Positions 1-8,425 of a stretch of 64,000 nt of DNA are shown here, one piece after another. The translations under genes and the position numbers were made by a program. Source of the stretch: a virus; the IMG/VR virus record IMGVR_UViG_3300035698_011578, positions 31,477 through 95,476 of that record; one strand, written 5' to 3'. Under the pieces are notes generated by a model that saw only the letters and a list, made by a program, of their open reading frames with translations, searched no databases and was not told the origin of the DNA. Numbering within the stretch: position 1 is the first letter of the stretch; each line of letters starts with the position of its first letter.

Positions 1-339
1 TTTGGATTTTTCTAGAGATTTTATTCTCTCACTTACCATATCATAAATATATGAATTATCATCTTCAGACCCAGTAAAGACATTAGGAGAATCCACATCA
101 CCTAGTACCCCACGTAAATAATTCATTGATAAATCTAATTGTTCGTCATCTATATTTTCAAACATATTAGTTAAATAAAATGTACATTCATATATGTAAT
201 AATCACCGTGATCTATGAAATCATATTGGTAACATTGATCCGTTATTTCAAACATAACTGTTTTAAATTCATCGAAATCACAGTCATTGACAGGTAATGT
301 CGATTCATATAATTTATTATATAACTTTAAATGCCTCAT
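1..339 (-). CDS. Hypothetical protein, C-terminus outside window (tandem paralog 1)
   Basis: Minus-strand reading frame starting at 339 and open to the window edge, so the C-terminus is missing. It starts MRHLKLYNKLYESTL and contains the block CDFDEFKTVMFEITDQC, which is also present in the neighbouring gene at 343-873, so the two are tandem paralogs. The N-terminus fits the leader shared by many proteins in this window (basic/hydrophobic, then an aromatic and a Glu near residues 10-12). Function unknown; the family is not recognised. Confidence 0.75.
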   Translation of the reverse strand, partial: MRHLKLYNKLYESTLPVNDCDFDEFKTVMFEITDQCYQYDFIDHGDYYIYECTFYLTNMFENIDDEQLDLSMNYLRGVLGDVDSPNVFTGSEDDNSYIYDMVSERIKSLEKSK

Positions 340-342
340 TTT

Positions 343-873
343 TTACATATTTATTTTTTTAAAACTATGATAGAACTTTAGTGAAACATAACTATCAGCA
401 TCAAGTATAATTGAACATTCATCAAAGTTTTCATAGGACTTAAATCTAGGTATAATATATTCTTCTATATCCTTTATTATCTTTGAAAATTTCTTATTAA
501 CATCGATAATCGTATTTATTTCTTTTATAGCATTATCTAATTTCACTAATTTAGAATCTATACTATCATATATTTTAGAATTATCTTCTTCATCATCAAA
601 TACCTCCTCATCCTCATAAGTACTAAAAAATCCCTGTAAGTAATCAAATGATGATTCTATATTTACTTCATAGGCTACTTTACTAATATCAGTTACATAG
701 AATTCACACATATAATAAGGATTACCACGTTCATACTTATCAAAGAAATAATGTGAAAAACACTGGTCTGTTATTTCAAACATGACTGTTTTAAATTCAT
801 CGAAATCACAATTTCTCATACTTGTATCTAATCTTGCTTCATCTAAACGCTTATATGTTCTTAGATGTTTCAT
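343..873 (-). CDS. Hypothetical protein (tandem paralog 2)
   Basis: 176 residues, acidic, starting MKHLRTYKRLDEARL. It shares the FDEFKTVMFEITDQC block and the overall layout with the gene immediately downstream (1-339), indicating a recent tandem duplication. The N-terminus matches the leader motif found on about 27 proteins here. No catalytic motif is visible. It sits one base from the next gene upstream on the same strand, so it is probably cotranscribed with it. Function unknown. Confidence 0.8.
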   Translation of the reverse strand: MKHLRTYKRLDEARLDTSMRNCDFDEFKTVMFEITDQCFSHYFFDKYERGNPYYMCEFYVTDISKVAYEVNIESSFDYLQGFFSTYEDEEVFDDEEDNSKIYDSIDSKLVKLDNAIKEINTIIDVNKKFSKIIKDIEEYIIPRFKSYENFDECSIILDADSYVSLKFYHSFKKINM

Positions 874-874
874 A

Positions 875-1561
875 TTATTTATTTTTTAATTTTTTATCTA
901 ATATACTAGCAATATTTGAACCTATTAAATAATGTATATTCTTAATAGATTCACTTCCTATTGTTTCAATTTCATCCATAAATTTATATTGAAATTTGTA
1001 ACTGACTTCTTTATCTTCCTCTTCTACTTTACGAATAGATAATTCCATATCATAGTTATTATTAATGTTAATTTTGAAGTCAAATGTCATCTTAGCACAT
1101 GGTGTAGTCTTGAATTTGGGCTCATAAATAACTTCGAATATAGAGTAGTCAGTGATATCACTTCTTCTCATATAGTAGTTTAAAAACATTGCAGGTGCTT
1201 CTATAAAATCAGATAATATTAATAAATCTTCACCGAAATCATTAGACTGTATTACATCTTCAACTTTCTTTTTCAAGTCATGTACGCTCTCAAATTCAAC
1301 TAAATGATAAACACAATTAATGTTGTATAGATATATAAATGTATTATCTTGTAGATTCCTCTTATTCTCATCCACTTTAAATATAAATTTGGTGTGTATT
1401 ATAGATGAGTCTTCAATTGATAATCCATGAATAGATATAACTAGTTTTAAAAAACCCTCAGCTTTAGGGGTTTCATAAAGAACTTCAATTGATTTAACCA
1501 TTCCTTCTTCTTCTTCGAATATATCTTTGAAGACTTGTTCTATTTCAGCTATTGATATCAT
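875..1561 (-). CDS. Hypothetical protein
   Basis: 228 residues, strongly acidic, starting MISIAEIEQVF. No signal peptide, membrane segment or known motif is visible. It ends one base before the 343-873 gene and starts one base after the nucleotidyltransferase-like gene at 1563-2309, so it is the middle gene of a tight minus-strand operon. It lacks the packaged-protein-like leader of its neighbours. Function unknown. Confidence 0.75.
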   Translation of the reverse strand: MISIAEIEQVFKDIFEEEEGMVKSIEVLYETPKAEGFLKLVISIHGLSIEDSSIIHTKFIFKVDENKRNLQDNTFIYLYNINCVYHLVEFESVHDLKKKVEDVIQSNDFGEDLLILSDFIEAPAMFLNYYMRRSDITDYSIFEVIYEPKFKTTPCAKMTFDFKININNNYDMELSIRKVEEEDKEVSYKFQYKFMDEIETIGSESIKNIHYLIGSNIASILDKKLKNK

Positions 1562-1562
1562 C

Positions 1563-2309
1563 TTATTTAAATTTATTTTGATATGACTTTTGTTTAAGTG
1601 TCAATATTTTACCTATGTAACCATTACGTCTTAATAGTTTGAAAACTAAATTACCTGTAGATAATTCACCACCCTCACTTGCCAATCCTGACTTTCTATA
1701 GTTTTTAATCTTTACCCAAACCTTTTTGATATTTTCTAAGTAATCTTCATGTGAGTGTTTATCCAGTTCACCTTCTAAATCATCAACTAACATCATAACA
1801 CCTTTACCCTTCTCTCTTATAGATTCCTCATCTGGTTCGAAATTAGCTTTAGTTGGTCTAATATTCCATTTGTCATTTAATATAGAATAAACACCAGATG
1901 CTATATGTATTTCACTAGCATCTTGGATATATACTTCAACTTCATAACCACCAATGGTTATATCATATTTTTTATTCCATATATTCTTAACCGCATCTAC
2001 AAATTTCTTAACCAATTCTAAATCATCATTAACATCTTTTAGATCAATTAATATATGTAAATCAAAATCAGAATATCTTTCTGACCAATTAAAATTAGAT
2101 AATGATCCTGTTAGGATAATATCTTTTATTTTAGCATCTAAATCGGTTGAGTTGTAAAAATCTTGTGCAATAGTTAATAATTGTTCTCGTATTTCTGGTT
2201 TAATTACAAAATCGTCCCAAACCTTAGGATTTAACTCGTCTTTCAATTTAAACGAATCAATTGGTTCAAAATCATCTTGCACAAATTCAAAGTGTTTAAT
2301 ATATTTCAT
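1563..2309 (-). CDS. Nucleotidyltransferase-fold protein with packaged-type leader
   Basis: 248 residues. Residues about 66-88 read TGSLSNFNWSERYSDFDLHI, matching the minimal nucleotidyltransferase signature (G-S, then D-x-D as DFDLH) of the Pol beta superfamily. Members of that superfamily transfer NMP groups to RNA, proteins or small molecules; the substrate here is unknown. The start MKYIKHFEFVQDDFE fits the recurring N-terminal leader. First gene of the 1-2309 minus-strand operon, preceded by a late-type box. It could act in RNA end repair or as a toxin-like transferase; that is inference only. Confidence 0.7.
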   Translation of the reverse strand: MKYIKHFEFVQDDFEPIDSFKLKDELNPKVWDDFVIKPEIREQLLTIAQDFYNSTDLDAKIKDIILTGSLSNFNWSERYSDFDLHILIDLKDVNDDLELVKKFVDAVKNIWNKKYDITIGGYEVEVYIQDASEIHIASGVYSILNDKWNIRPTKANFEPDEESIREKGKGVMMLVDDLEGELDKHSHEDYLENIKKVWVKIKNYRKSGLASEGGELSTGNLVFKLLRRNGYIGKILTLKQKSYQNKFK

Positions 2310-2311
2310 AA

Positions 2312-2326
2312 CCTATATATTAATTT
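2312..2326 (-). promoter_or_regulatory. Late-type promoter box
   Basis: Minus strand reads AAATTAATATATAGG immediately upstream of the start at 2309. It matches the recurrent AATATATA box that precedes many genes here. The box overlaps the 3' end of the 2320-2583 gene. Confidence 0.55.
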
Positions 2327-2583
2327 AGTAATTCAGAAATTAAACTATCTCTTTTACATTCTAGTAGGTCAAATTCTGTTTTATAGTCAAAAAAATTCAA
2401 TGTATAGTATTCACAATATGGAGTACCATTCCCATAAATTATATTCTGAGTTAAAATTTTCTCATCAATTTTGAACCATAGATATAAATGTAATGGGTCT
2501 ATATACCAATTTTCCCAATAACCACCAACATATCTACGTATACACTCATAACCTGAAAAATAACGTATTAATATTTTCTTCAT
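2320..2583 (-). CDS. Small hypothetical protein
   Basis: 87 residues, aromatic-rich, starting MKKILIRYFSGYECIRRY and ending LLECKRDSLISELLN. No known domain or membrane segment is seen. It lies between the nucleotidyltransferase operon and the 2608-2934 gene, all on the minus strand. Function unknown. Confidence 0.65.
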   Translation of the reverse strand: MKKILIRYFSGYECIRRYVGGYWENWYIDPLHLYLWFKIDEKILTQNIIYGNGTPYCEYYTLNFFDYKTEFDLLECKRDSLISELLN

Positions 2584-2591
2584 ACAACAAA

Positions 2592-2620
2592 AAAGACTTT
2601 ATAATAATTATAAAGTCTTT
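2592..2620 (-). terminator. Rho-independent terminator of the 2608-2934 gene
   Basis: Inverted repeat AAAGACTTTATAA / TTATAAAGTCTTT followed by a T run on the minus strand. The 5' arm overlaps the last codons of the 2608-2934 gene. Confidence 0.75.
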
Positions 2621-2934
2621 AGTGTGTTAAGTTTACTTTCGTAAAATTTAACCATATCTTCAGTTTTCTTAATTCGATTATCAACTTCTCTTTGTGTTAA
2701 AAAATCAAACACAACTGAATTCATATTCAAATTTGGATTTAAACCCATTTTATTAAGATCTTCAAAGCCTTGGTCAGTTAATTCTATTTTCTCATCATTT
2801 TTAGAAAACCAAGATTCTTTATCAGAAATTTTATAAATACCAGAACTTTCCCAATTGCGATATTTACCCTCTTCTAATTCATGTAACTCGATGTAAGATG
2901 CTTTTTTAAATTTTTTAGATTTCATAGATTTCAT
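2608..2934 (-). CDS. Small hypothetical protein
   Basis: 108 residues, Lys-rich start MKSMKSKKFKKASYIELHELEE and a charged C-terminal helix. No recognised domain. It has its own terminator overlapping the stop codon and is divergent from the 3131 gene, with about 195 bases of A+T-rich intergenic DNA between them. Function unknown. Confidence 0.65.
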   Translation of the reverse strand: MKSMKSKKFKKASYIELHELEEGKYRNWESSGIYKISDKESWFSKNDEKIELTDQGFEDLNKMGLNPNLNMNSVVFDFLTQREVDNRIKKTEDMVKFYESKLNTLKTL

Positions 2935-3096
2935 TATTTTTATCTTTTATTTTTAAATAATATAAAAGTTTAAGTATGTATTTATTTAATTATTAAGAAA
3001 ATATCACTATCTTTGTTTTCAAGAGAATTTCGAAGGTTGATAAAAAATAAATTATAACTTTTTTACGATTTTCTTTCAAGACTAAATAACTTTTAT

Positions 3097-3104
3097 TATA
3101 TTTG
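3097..3104 (+). promoter_or_regulatory. Host-type -7 promoter element (TATATTTG)
   Basis: TATATTTG fits the Bacteroidetes -7 consensus TAnnTTTG and lies 26 bases before the ATG of the 3131 gene. No good -33 TTTG is visible at the usual distance, so confidence is moderate. Confidence 0.5.
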
Positions 3105-3130
3105 TAATTATTAATTAAAAATCAAAATCA

Positions 3131-4336
3131 ATGAATCTTAAATTATCCGAAGACTTTAAATTATTACTCACCAGAATAAAAAATAATAAAGTAGCTAATA
3201 AACTACTTAATTCAGAATTCGATACTAAAAAAATCAATTATAATTATATTGGTTTAGGAGATACTAATAAGTTAGTAAGTTTTACACCCGAAACTAAAGT
3301 AGAGAAAATACTGGAAGAACTACCGATGTATTTTACAATAAACGCAGTTAGAAATCTAACATATAACAATTCTAATAATGCAATATTTGAGGCATTGGGA
3401 TATGATAAAGATGCAAATGAATATTGGTACCCACAAGATCCAGCAACTGATAGAGGAACTATCTTGAGGGAAACTGTTAGTAAGTCAAGTGGCAGAACTT
3501 ATGTTTTATATAAATGTAATCGCACTGGTAGATTAGCAGTAATTAATAAAGAAGCTATAATCGAAAAACAAGAAGATGATTCCTTCTTATTTGAAACTAA
3601 CCGAAATTCTATTAAGGTTGGTCGTTTAGCATCACATATGCTAACCAGTATAGATTTTGATTATACAACAAAAGACATCGAAGATTTTGTTAATTTATAT
3701 AAAGCTTCTTATGACTTCATGGGAAATAAGAGTTTACAATTTGAGATAGTATCAGGTATGGATATTGCATGGTGGTACAATCATGAAAGATACCAATCCG
3801 GTGGTGGTGTGTTAAACAACTCTTGTATGAGTAGCAGACCAGATAGTACATTTGAACTATACACTGAAAATTCTTGCTGTAAGATGATTATCTTATATGC
3901 AGATGATGGTGAAATCGTTGGTGATTTATATAAAGCGATTAGAATTAAAGGTCGTGCCCTTTTATGGGATGTTAAATATAAAGGTGACTCTATTAAATTC
4001 ATGGATAGAGTTTATACTACTAACGATTCTGATGTCGAGCTCTTCAAGGAATATGCAAAGACAGAAGGATGGTGGTTCAAAGAAGAGCAAAGTATGTACC
4101 CTAATGCGAGAGTTACTGATGGTGAAACTATAACTGATGATAGATTCGAGGTTGTATTAGAAAAACCAGATTTTAAATACCATCCATATATGGACACTAT
4201 GTGCCATTGGGTAAATGGTTGCTTAACAAATAGTTTTGATAAGAAACACACAAAGACATTCAGATGTACTAACGGATCACATTGTATTTGTGAAGATGGT
4301 AGAGAAATTAGATATGCTGATATTTCTAATGTTTAA
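3131..4336 (+). CDS. Phage protein of the GGG-LNNSCM family
   Basis: 401 residues. The C-terminal half (about 210-330) carries GGGVLNNSCMSSR, SCCKMIILY, GRALLW, FMDRVY and LFKEYAKTEGWW. The same series occurs in the 611-residue protein at 48768-50603 (GGGNLNNSCM, CKMLIL, GRAIIW, FMDRIY, FKNYAKEQGW), so the two are paralogs. Conserved Cys, Asn and Arg residues suggest an enzymatic or nucleic-acid-binding fold, but I do not recognise a function. This copy lacks the packaged-type leader and the acidic repeats of its paralog, and has a host-type promoter, suggesting earlier expression. Confidence 0.75.
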   Translation: MNLKLSEDFKLLLTRIKNNKVANKLLNSEFDTKKINYNYIGLGDTNKLVSFTPETKVEKILEELPMYFTINAVRNLTYNNSNNAIFEALGYDKDANEYWYPQDPATDRGTILRETVSKSSGRTYVLYKCNRTGRLAVINKEAIIEKQEDDSFLFETNRNSIKVGRLASHMLTSIDFDYTTKDIEDFVNLYKASYDFMGNKSLQFEIVSGMDIAWWYNHERYQSGGGVLNNSCMSSRPDSTFELYTENSCCKMIILYADDGEIVGDLYKAIRIKGRALLWDVKYKGDSIKFMDRVYTTNDSDVELFKEYAKTEGWWFKEEQSMYPNARVTDGETITDDRFEVVLEKPDFKYHPYMDTMCHWVNGCLTNSFDKKHTKTFRCTNGSHCICEDGREIRYADISNV

Positions 4337-4347
4337 ATATTTTAGAG

Positions 4348-4530
4348 ATGGAAGACGGAGATGATGGAATTATTAGAGATGGTATTTCGAGATGTGATTT
4401 TTGTGAAAAAAATATACCAATTTCAGACCTACAAGAAGTAAGAGTTCGTAAGTTCTTTATAACTAAGATAAAAAAAGGTTGCACTTCTTGTATTAGAGAA
4501 ATTCAATTAAAAAAAATAGGAATTAAATAG
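4348..4530 (+). CDS. Small zinc-finger-like protein
   Basis: 60 residues with CDFCEKNIPI and later CTSCI, giving two CxxC pairs about 28 residues apart, as in small treble-clef or ribbon zinc fingers. Strongly basic C-terminus (IREIQLKKIGIK). Located 11 bases after the 3131 gene and 7 bases before the next, so probably one operon. DNA or RNA binding is a reasonable inference. Confidence 0.65.
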   Translation: MEDGDDGIIRDGISRCDFCEKNIPISDLQEVRVRKFFITKIKKGCTSCIREIQLKKIGIK

Positions 4531-4537
4531 AAAAGAT

Positions 4538-4822
4538 ATGAAATGGATAGTTTCGGTTCATGAGAAAAATGGACATTTAGAAGAGTTTAGAGTATTAGGT
4601 TGGTCATTGGATAGACCAGATATTGAATTTCAATTCGATAAAAAAATAATTGTCAATGCCATAAAAAATGGTGCAGAATATAAAACTGCATATTTACAAT
4701 TTGGTAAATTTGTAGAAGGTTCAGAAGTTACTGTAATTGAAAATAGAGACGGTTCTTGTGAATTAAGGACAAAAAAGAACGATATGATTATCGACAATTT
4801 AGGTGAGATGAAAAGATTTTAG
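4538..4822 (+). CDS. Small hypothetical protein
   Basis: 94 residues, starting MKWIVSVHEKNGHLEEFRVLGWSL. Mixed alpha/beta composition without a recognised motif. Third gene of the 3131-4822 plus-strand operon. Function unknown. Confidence 0.65.
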   Translation: MKWIVSVHEKNGHLEEFRVLGWSLDRPDIEFQFDKKIIVNAIKNGAEYKTAYLQFGKFVEGSEVTVIENRDGSCELRTKKNDMIIDNLGEMKRF

Positions 4823-4854
4823 ATTAAATTTTTTACTATAAATATACCGGGATA

Positions 4855-4886
4855 TTTGCATAACTGCATTTATTTCCGTATATTTG
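4855..4886 (+). promoter_or_regulatory. Host-type promoter for the 4921 gene
   Basis: TTTG at 4855-4858 and TATATTTG at 4879-4886 are separated by 20 bases, matching the Bacteroidetes primary sigma promoter. It lies 34 bases upstream of the ATG at 4921. Confidence 0.75.
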
Positions 4887-4920
4887 TATTATATAAATTA
4901 ATAACTTAAAAAAATATACT

Positions 4921-5310
4921 ATGCCAAGAATAGAAGCGTTTACTAGACCAGTTTTAACTAAATTTAGAAGTGAATTTAAAGAAAGTGTAAAAGAATTAGA
5001 AGCAAAATTTGGAGTAAAAATTGATTTAGGTAATATCTCATATGACAGTACACAATTTACGTCTAGAATAACAACTACTGTAGTTAGTGAAGGAGTAAAT
5101 CCAGAAATTGCAAAAGGTATAGCAATGTTGAAGAAATATGGATCTAGATACGGATTAACCGAGTCTGATTTTGGTAGAGTAATTAATGGTCAAAGAGAAG
5201 AATTTACTGTATTCAGTCTTGCACCAAGAAGTCCTAAATATCCAATCTTAGCAAAATCAACAAAGACTGGGAAAATTTATAAATTATCTGCATCAACTTT
5301 AAAAAGATAA
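4921..5310 (+). CDS. Small basic hypothetical protein
   Basis: 129 residues, starting MPRIEAFTRPVLTKFRSEF, basic, ending LSASTLKR. Contains a helical segment (EFKESVKELEAKFGVKI) and a C-terminal beta-rich part (YPILAKSTKTGKIYKLSAS). It has its own host-type promoter and terminator, so it is a monocistronic, probably early gene. A nucleic-acid-binding role is possible from charge alone. Function unknown. Confidence 0.75.
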   Translation: MPRIEAFTRPVLTKFRSEFKESVKELEAKFGVKIDLGNISYDSTQFTSRITTTVVSEGVNPEIAKGIAMLKKYGSRYGLTESDFGRVINGQREEFTVFSLAPRSPKYPILAKSTKTGKIYKLSASTLKR

Positions 5311-5325
5311 TTTATGTTCAGATAT

Positions 5326-5352
5326 AAAGATGTAATTTAATTACATCTTTTT
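5326..5352. terminator. Bidirectional terminator between convergent genes
   Basis: AAAGATGTAA / TTACATCTTT hairpin followed by T7 on the plus strand, between the plus gene ending at 5310 and the minus gene ending at 5352. Confidence 0.75.
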
Positions 5353-5585
5353 TATTTATAAAAGAATTCTAGATTCTTAAAACGATTTATATCCTCTTCT
5401 GATGCTTGTATTAAAACTTTATTAATATAAAGTTTATCACCTGATATTTTAATATTATCCTTATGTTTAACTAAATAAGCAAAGTCAACAACTCTGATAG
5501 ATTTTCTTTTCTTACCAATATCACTTAACCTATTCTTAGTTACGATAAGTTCATTGTATTGAATCCAACTTTGTAAATTTCTCAT
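5352..5585 (-). CDS. Small protein with packaged-type leader
   Basis: 77 residues, starting MRNLQSWIQYNELIVTKNR, which fits the recurring leader (hydrophobic/basic, aromatic, then N-E at positions 11-12). The rest is Lys-rich with no known motif. Just downstream of the thymidine kinase gene on the same strand. Function unknown. Confidence 0.65.
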   Translation of the reverse strand: MRNLQSWIQYNELIVTKNRLSDIGKKRKSIRVVDFAYLVKHKDNIKISGDKLYINKVLIQASEEDINRFKNLEFFYK

Positions 5586-5604
5586 ATATACCTATATATA
5601 AAAA

Positions 5605-6189
5605 CTACCTTTTAACTTTACCCTCTTTAAAGTGTTTTCGACATAGTGATGTATAACTTTCATTACCACCAATAACTATTTGCTCACCAGAGGTTACTAT
5701 TTTACCATCCACTAATCGAGCATTCACTGTTGCTTTTTTTCCACACCAACAAATAGTTTTAAGTTCTTCTATTTCATCTGCTATCGCCATTAGATGTAAA
5801 CTTCCTTCAAACGGTTCTAATTTATAATCACTGCGTAGACCATAACAAATTACTGGGATATCTTCAAAATCAACTATCTCTGTTAATTGATGAATGTGTT
5901 CTTTTTTAAAAAATTGAATCTCATCACACAACACACAATCAATACCATTCTCACTTTCTCGTATTACAGTATCTAGTAAATCAACAATATTCGTATTCTC
6001 ATCAACTGAAATAGCTTCTCTTTGAATACCGACTCTTGATTTTATTACATTTTTGCCATATCTATCATCTGTTGCAGATGTTAATAAGAGAACACTCTGT
6101 CCTCTCTCTTCATAGTTGAAGCATGTTTTTAGTAAATCTAATGATTTACCTGCATTCATAGCTGAATACCTGAAAAATAATTTAGCCAT
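5605..6189 (-). CDS. tdk: Thymidine kinase (type II)
   Basis: 194 residues, the usual length for bacterial and phage type II thymidine kinase, which phosphorylates thymidine to dTMP in the pyrimidine salvage pathway. Seen: P-loop YSAMNAGKS at residues 8-16; Walker B DEIQFF near 90; the lasso/substrate loop YGLRSDYKLEPFEGS; zinc ligands in CWCGKKA and at C-terminal CRKHF; and the thymidine-binding IVIGGNESY. All key residues appear intact. Together with the ribonucleotide reductase at 23469 it would enlarge the dTTP supply for phage replication. Confidence 0.96.
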   Translation of the reverse strand: MAKLFFRYSAMNAGKSLDLLKTCFNYEERGQSVLLLTSATDDRYGKNVIKSRVGIQREAISVDENTNIVDLLDTVIRESENGIDCVLCDEIQFFKKEHIHQLTEIVDFEDIPVICYGLRSDYKLEPFEGSLHLMAIADEIEELKTICWCGKKATVNARLVDGKIVTSGEQIVIGGNESYTSLCRKHFKEGKVKR

Positions 6190-6195
6190 TCATAT

Positions 6196-6636
6196 TTAAT
6201 CATTTTTTATTAAAATATCACTTAAATCTTTGACATCATAATTTCTCCATGTGTTGTTCTCAAGTTTTTTAATGTATTTTATTTCATCTCTTCTTAATTT
6301 TATATTATTCTTCCATAATGACTTGTGAAAATTATTACCACCTATTTTTAATGGTATAGCGTTAATAAATTCAACCCTGCTCAATATATGTAATATAAAA
6401 TTTTTATTATTCTTACTTAACTCTAATAAATGATTATTAACACCTGTTGGTGTTTTCCAAAACCTAGCACAACACAATCTATCAATTGTGTTACCCGAAC
6501 TACCAAAATAATATTTTTTGTGATAGGATGTAGATTCTCCTAAGACTTTTGATATATTCACATCTCTATTAGATTGTGTGTCTAAAATCTCAATATAATA
6601 AAAAGAATCACTTCTTGGGCATATATACTCACTCAT
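6196..6636 (-). CDS. Hypothetical protein
   Basis: 146 residues, starting MSEYICPRSDSFYYIEILD, with a basic centre (FWKTPTGVNNHLLELSKNNKNFILHIL). Six bases upstream of tdk, so it is probably cotranscribed. The pattern of short beta strands and a later helix is faintly like nuclease or GIY-YIG folds, but no YIG motif is present; function not assigned. Confidence 0.65.
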   Translation of the reverse strand: MSEYICPRSDSFYYIEILDTQSNRDVNISKVLGESTSYHKKYYFGSSGNTIDRLCCARFWKTPTGVNNHLLELSKNNKNFILHILSRVEFINAIPLKIGGNNFHKSLWKNNIKLRRDEIKYIKKLENNTWRNYDVKDLSDILIKND

Positions 6637-6661
6637 TACTATTATAAATTTTTACCTAAGA

Positions 6662-7066
6662 TTAGTTTAGAATCGAGTTTAAAGTTTCATCACGATAAAC
6701 TGATTTTGTTATATCTGTAAATAATTTATATTTCAAACCTCTTTCTATCGAGAATCTTAACTTTTCATGCTTGAAATAAAAATTCTTATACTCATTAATA
6801 TTATTATTGTAGGGTGTTTTAATTACATCCGATTTACAACTGCTCCAAAGAGGGTGAAAGTCCCGTATAAGTAATAATATATCACTTATTTTCACAGATG
6901 GATCGAATAGATAAATATACCCGATGATTTTATCGACTACTATTATATCACCAATTTCTAAATCTATATTGAAATCGCTATTATTTTTATATAATTTAGC
7001 TTCTTCACGACCCAATCTATAAATAAGTTCGATATTGTGTGTACATTGTATGAAAGAATATCTCAT
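6662..7066 (-). CDS. Hypothetical protein
   Basis: 134 residues, starting MRYSFIQCTHNIELIYRLGREE. Its start overlaps the stop of the acyl-carrier-like gene by four bases, implying translational coupling. Contains LEIGDIIVVDKIIGYIYLFDP, a beta-rich stretch. No family recognised. Confidence 0.65.
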   Translation of the reverse strand: MRYSFIQCTHNIELIYRLGREEAKLYKNNSDFNIDLEIGDIIVVDKIIGYIYLFDPSVKISDILLLIRDFHPLWSSCKSDVIKTPYNNNINEYKNFYFKHEKLRFSIERGLKYKLFTDITKSVYRDETLNSILN

Positions 7067-7326
7067 ATTCCTAAATAGCTTAAATTATTCATTCTCGTAT
7101 TATACATAATTATTCTTGGGTCTTTTTCAATGGCACACCATGTGTCATCATCAATACTGATATTCAATTCCTTTTCTATCTGTAATAAAAGTTCTATACT
7201 ATCTAAATCATCTAAACCAACATAATCATAAAACCCACCACCATCATATTTAATGTGTAGTAATTCATAAAATATTCTACTAAAGTGTGTAATGGTTAAT
7301 TCATTTGGTATCTTTATATTTTTCAT
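7063..7326 (-). CDS. Acyl-carrier-protein-like small protein
   Basis: 87 residues. Residues about 38-62 read GLDDLDSIELLLQIEKELNI, closely resembling the phosphopantetheine attachment region of acyl carrier proteins (D-S-hydrophobic-E-hydrophobic, then helix II and I-x-I-D/E-D). Ser in LDSIE would be the modified residue. The length fits the ACP family (75-90). The phage also encodes CoaC- and CoaB-like proteins (28373, 29621), which make the precursor of that prosthetic group. Assignment rests on this motif only; no acyltransferase or synthase is nearby. Confidence 0.55.
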   Translation of the reverse strand: MKNIKIPNELTITHFSRIFYELLHIKYDGGGFYDYVGLDDLDSIELLLQIEKELNISIDDDTWCAIEKDPRIIMYNTRMNNLSYLGI

Positions 7327-7591
7327 CTAATAAATTTTTAATAATTAAATCTCTAACTTGTATTTTATTTTCACTCTCTGATAATTGCTCAAAGATGTGG
7401 TCCCAAAATTTATATACTTCACCAGTTAGAATATTTTTAAAATCACACTTAACTGTTATGGTATATGATTCAAAGTGTTCGCTACTGGTTGTGGTACTAG
7501 TGCTAAAATCAACATAGGTAATTACATATAAATAATTATTATAATAATCTTGTAAATTATATAGTGATTTCATTCGGTATAATTGTATCAT
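7301..7591 (-). CDS. Small hypothetical protein
   Basis: 96 residues, starting MIQLYRMKSLYNLQDYYNN, overlapping the acyl-carrier-like gene by 26 bases. A Ser/Thr-rich stretch is followed by beta-strand-like sequence. First gene of a minus-strand operon that continues at least to 6662. The host-type -7 element lies only 5 bases upstream of the ATG, so the mRNA would be nearly leaderless, or initiation may occur at Met7 (MKSLYNLQDYYNN). Function unknown. Confidence 0.6.
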   Translation of the reverse strand: MIQLYRMKSLYNLQDYYNNYLYVITYVDFSTSTTTSSEHFESYTITVKCDFKNILTGEVYKFWDHIFEQLSESENKIQVRDLIIKNLLDEKYKDTK

Positions 7592-7596
7592 AATTA

Positions 7597-7604
7597 CAAA
7601 TATA
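7597..7604 (-). promoter_or_regulatory. Host-type -7 element (TATATTTG), minus strand
   Basis: TATATTTG on the minus strand directly upstream of the 7591 start. Very short distance to the ATG. Confidence 0.45.
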
Positions 7605-7620
7605 CAAAAAATTATTTAAT

Positions 7621-7635
7621 TTTTTAATATATAAA
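7621..7635 (+). promoter_or_regulatory. Late-type promoter box
   Basis: TTTTTAATATATAAA, 27 bases before the ATG at 7662. It is among the best matches to the window-wide AATATATA box. Confidence 0.65.
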
Positions 7636-7661
7636 GTAATTAAAAAAATAAACACATATAT

Positions 7662-8420
7662 ATGAGATATATTAAAGATTTTAAATTATTCGAGGCAGTT
7701 ATAATGCCTACTGTATTAGATAATAATTCTGTAGTCAATTCATTCGAATCCTTAGTTGAATATGGTATACAAAATGAGTTCGATGTTGTTGGTTATGATG
7801 ACTTTTATAATTCTATGTCAGAAGCCGATCAAAAAAATGCACCACCTAGATATGGTGTTCCATTTTTTGCATTGTTTCACCCAGAGAATAAAAGACCAAT
7901 GTTTGTATGTGTTGATGAGAATGCACCAAGATTTATCCCTGGATTTAAATCAATCGTTGATGATATAATTGGGCACGAAAAAGTACATGCAGAACAAAGT
8001 AGAAGAAAAGGTGATATTGATTATTCATTACCAGCACCAACTGATAGAAAAGCATACTTTGCTAATAAGGAAGAAATAATGGCATTTTCATGGACAATAG
8101 CAAATGGGTTATCAAAAACAAATAATAACACACAAGATGCAGTTAAAGATTTAGATTCTGAAGATGAGCCAATGCACCAACCAAGAGGTAGAAGAATGCC
8201 ACCACCTAGACCAGGAGGAGGAGGAAGACCAATGCCAGGTGGGATGCCTCGTCGTATGGATATGCCACCTCAAGGACCACCTCCAGGAATGCCACCTAGA
8301 AAACCAGAACATAAAATGATATGGAATGATATTAAAAGATTTTCAGACCAAAAAGTAATTAAAAGATACAGAAAATATATTTATATGTATTTAGAGGAAA
8401 TATTTAAAAATAACGACTAA
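7662..8420 (+). CDS. Zincin-like metalloprotease with packaged-type leader
   Basis: 252 residues. The start MRYIKDFKLFEA is a textbook example of the shared leader, with a likely cleavage after FE. Residues about 105-112 contain GHEKVHAEQ, an HExxH-type zinc site, and a later NKEEIMAF could supply the third ligand. A Pro/Gly/Met/Arg-rich low-complexity segment (about 170-215) follows. I infer a metallopeptidase that could be packaged in the capsid and act on entry or on virion proteins; the substrate is unknown. Confidence 0.65.
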   Translation: MRYIKDFKLFEAVIMPTVLDNNSVVNSFESLVEYGIQNEFDVVGYDDFYNSMSEADQKNAPPRYGVPFFALFHPENKRPMFVCVDENAPRFIPGFKSIVDDIIGHEKVHAEQSRRKGDIDYSLPAPTDRKAYFANKEEIMAFSWTIANGLSKTNNNTQDAVKDLDSEDEPMHQPRGRRMPPPRPGGGGRPMPGGMPRRMDMPPQGPPPGMPPRKPEHKMIWNDIKRFSDQKVIKRYRKYIYMYLEEIFKNND

Positions 8421-8425
8421 AAATA

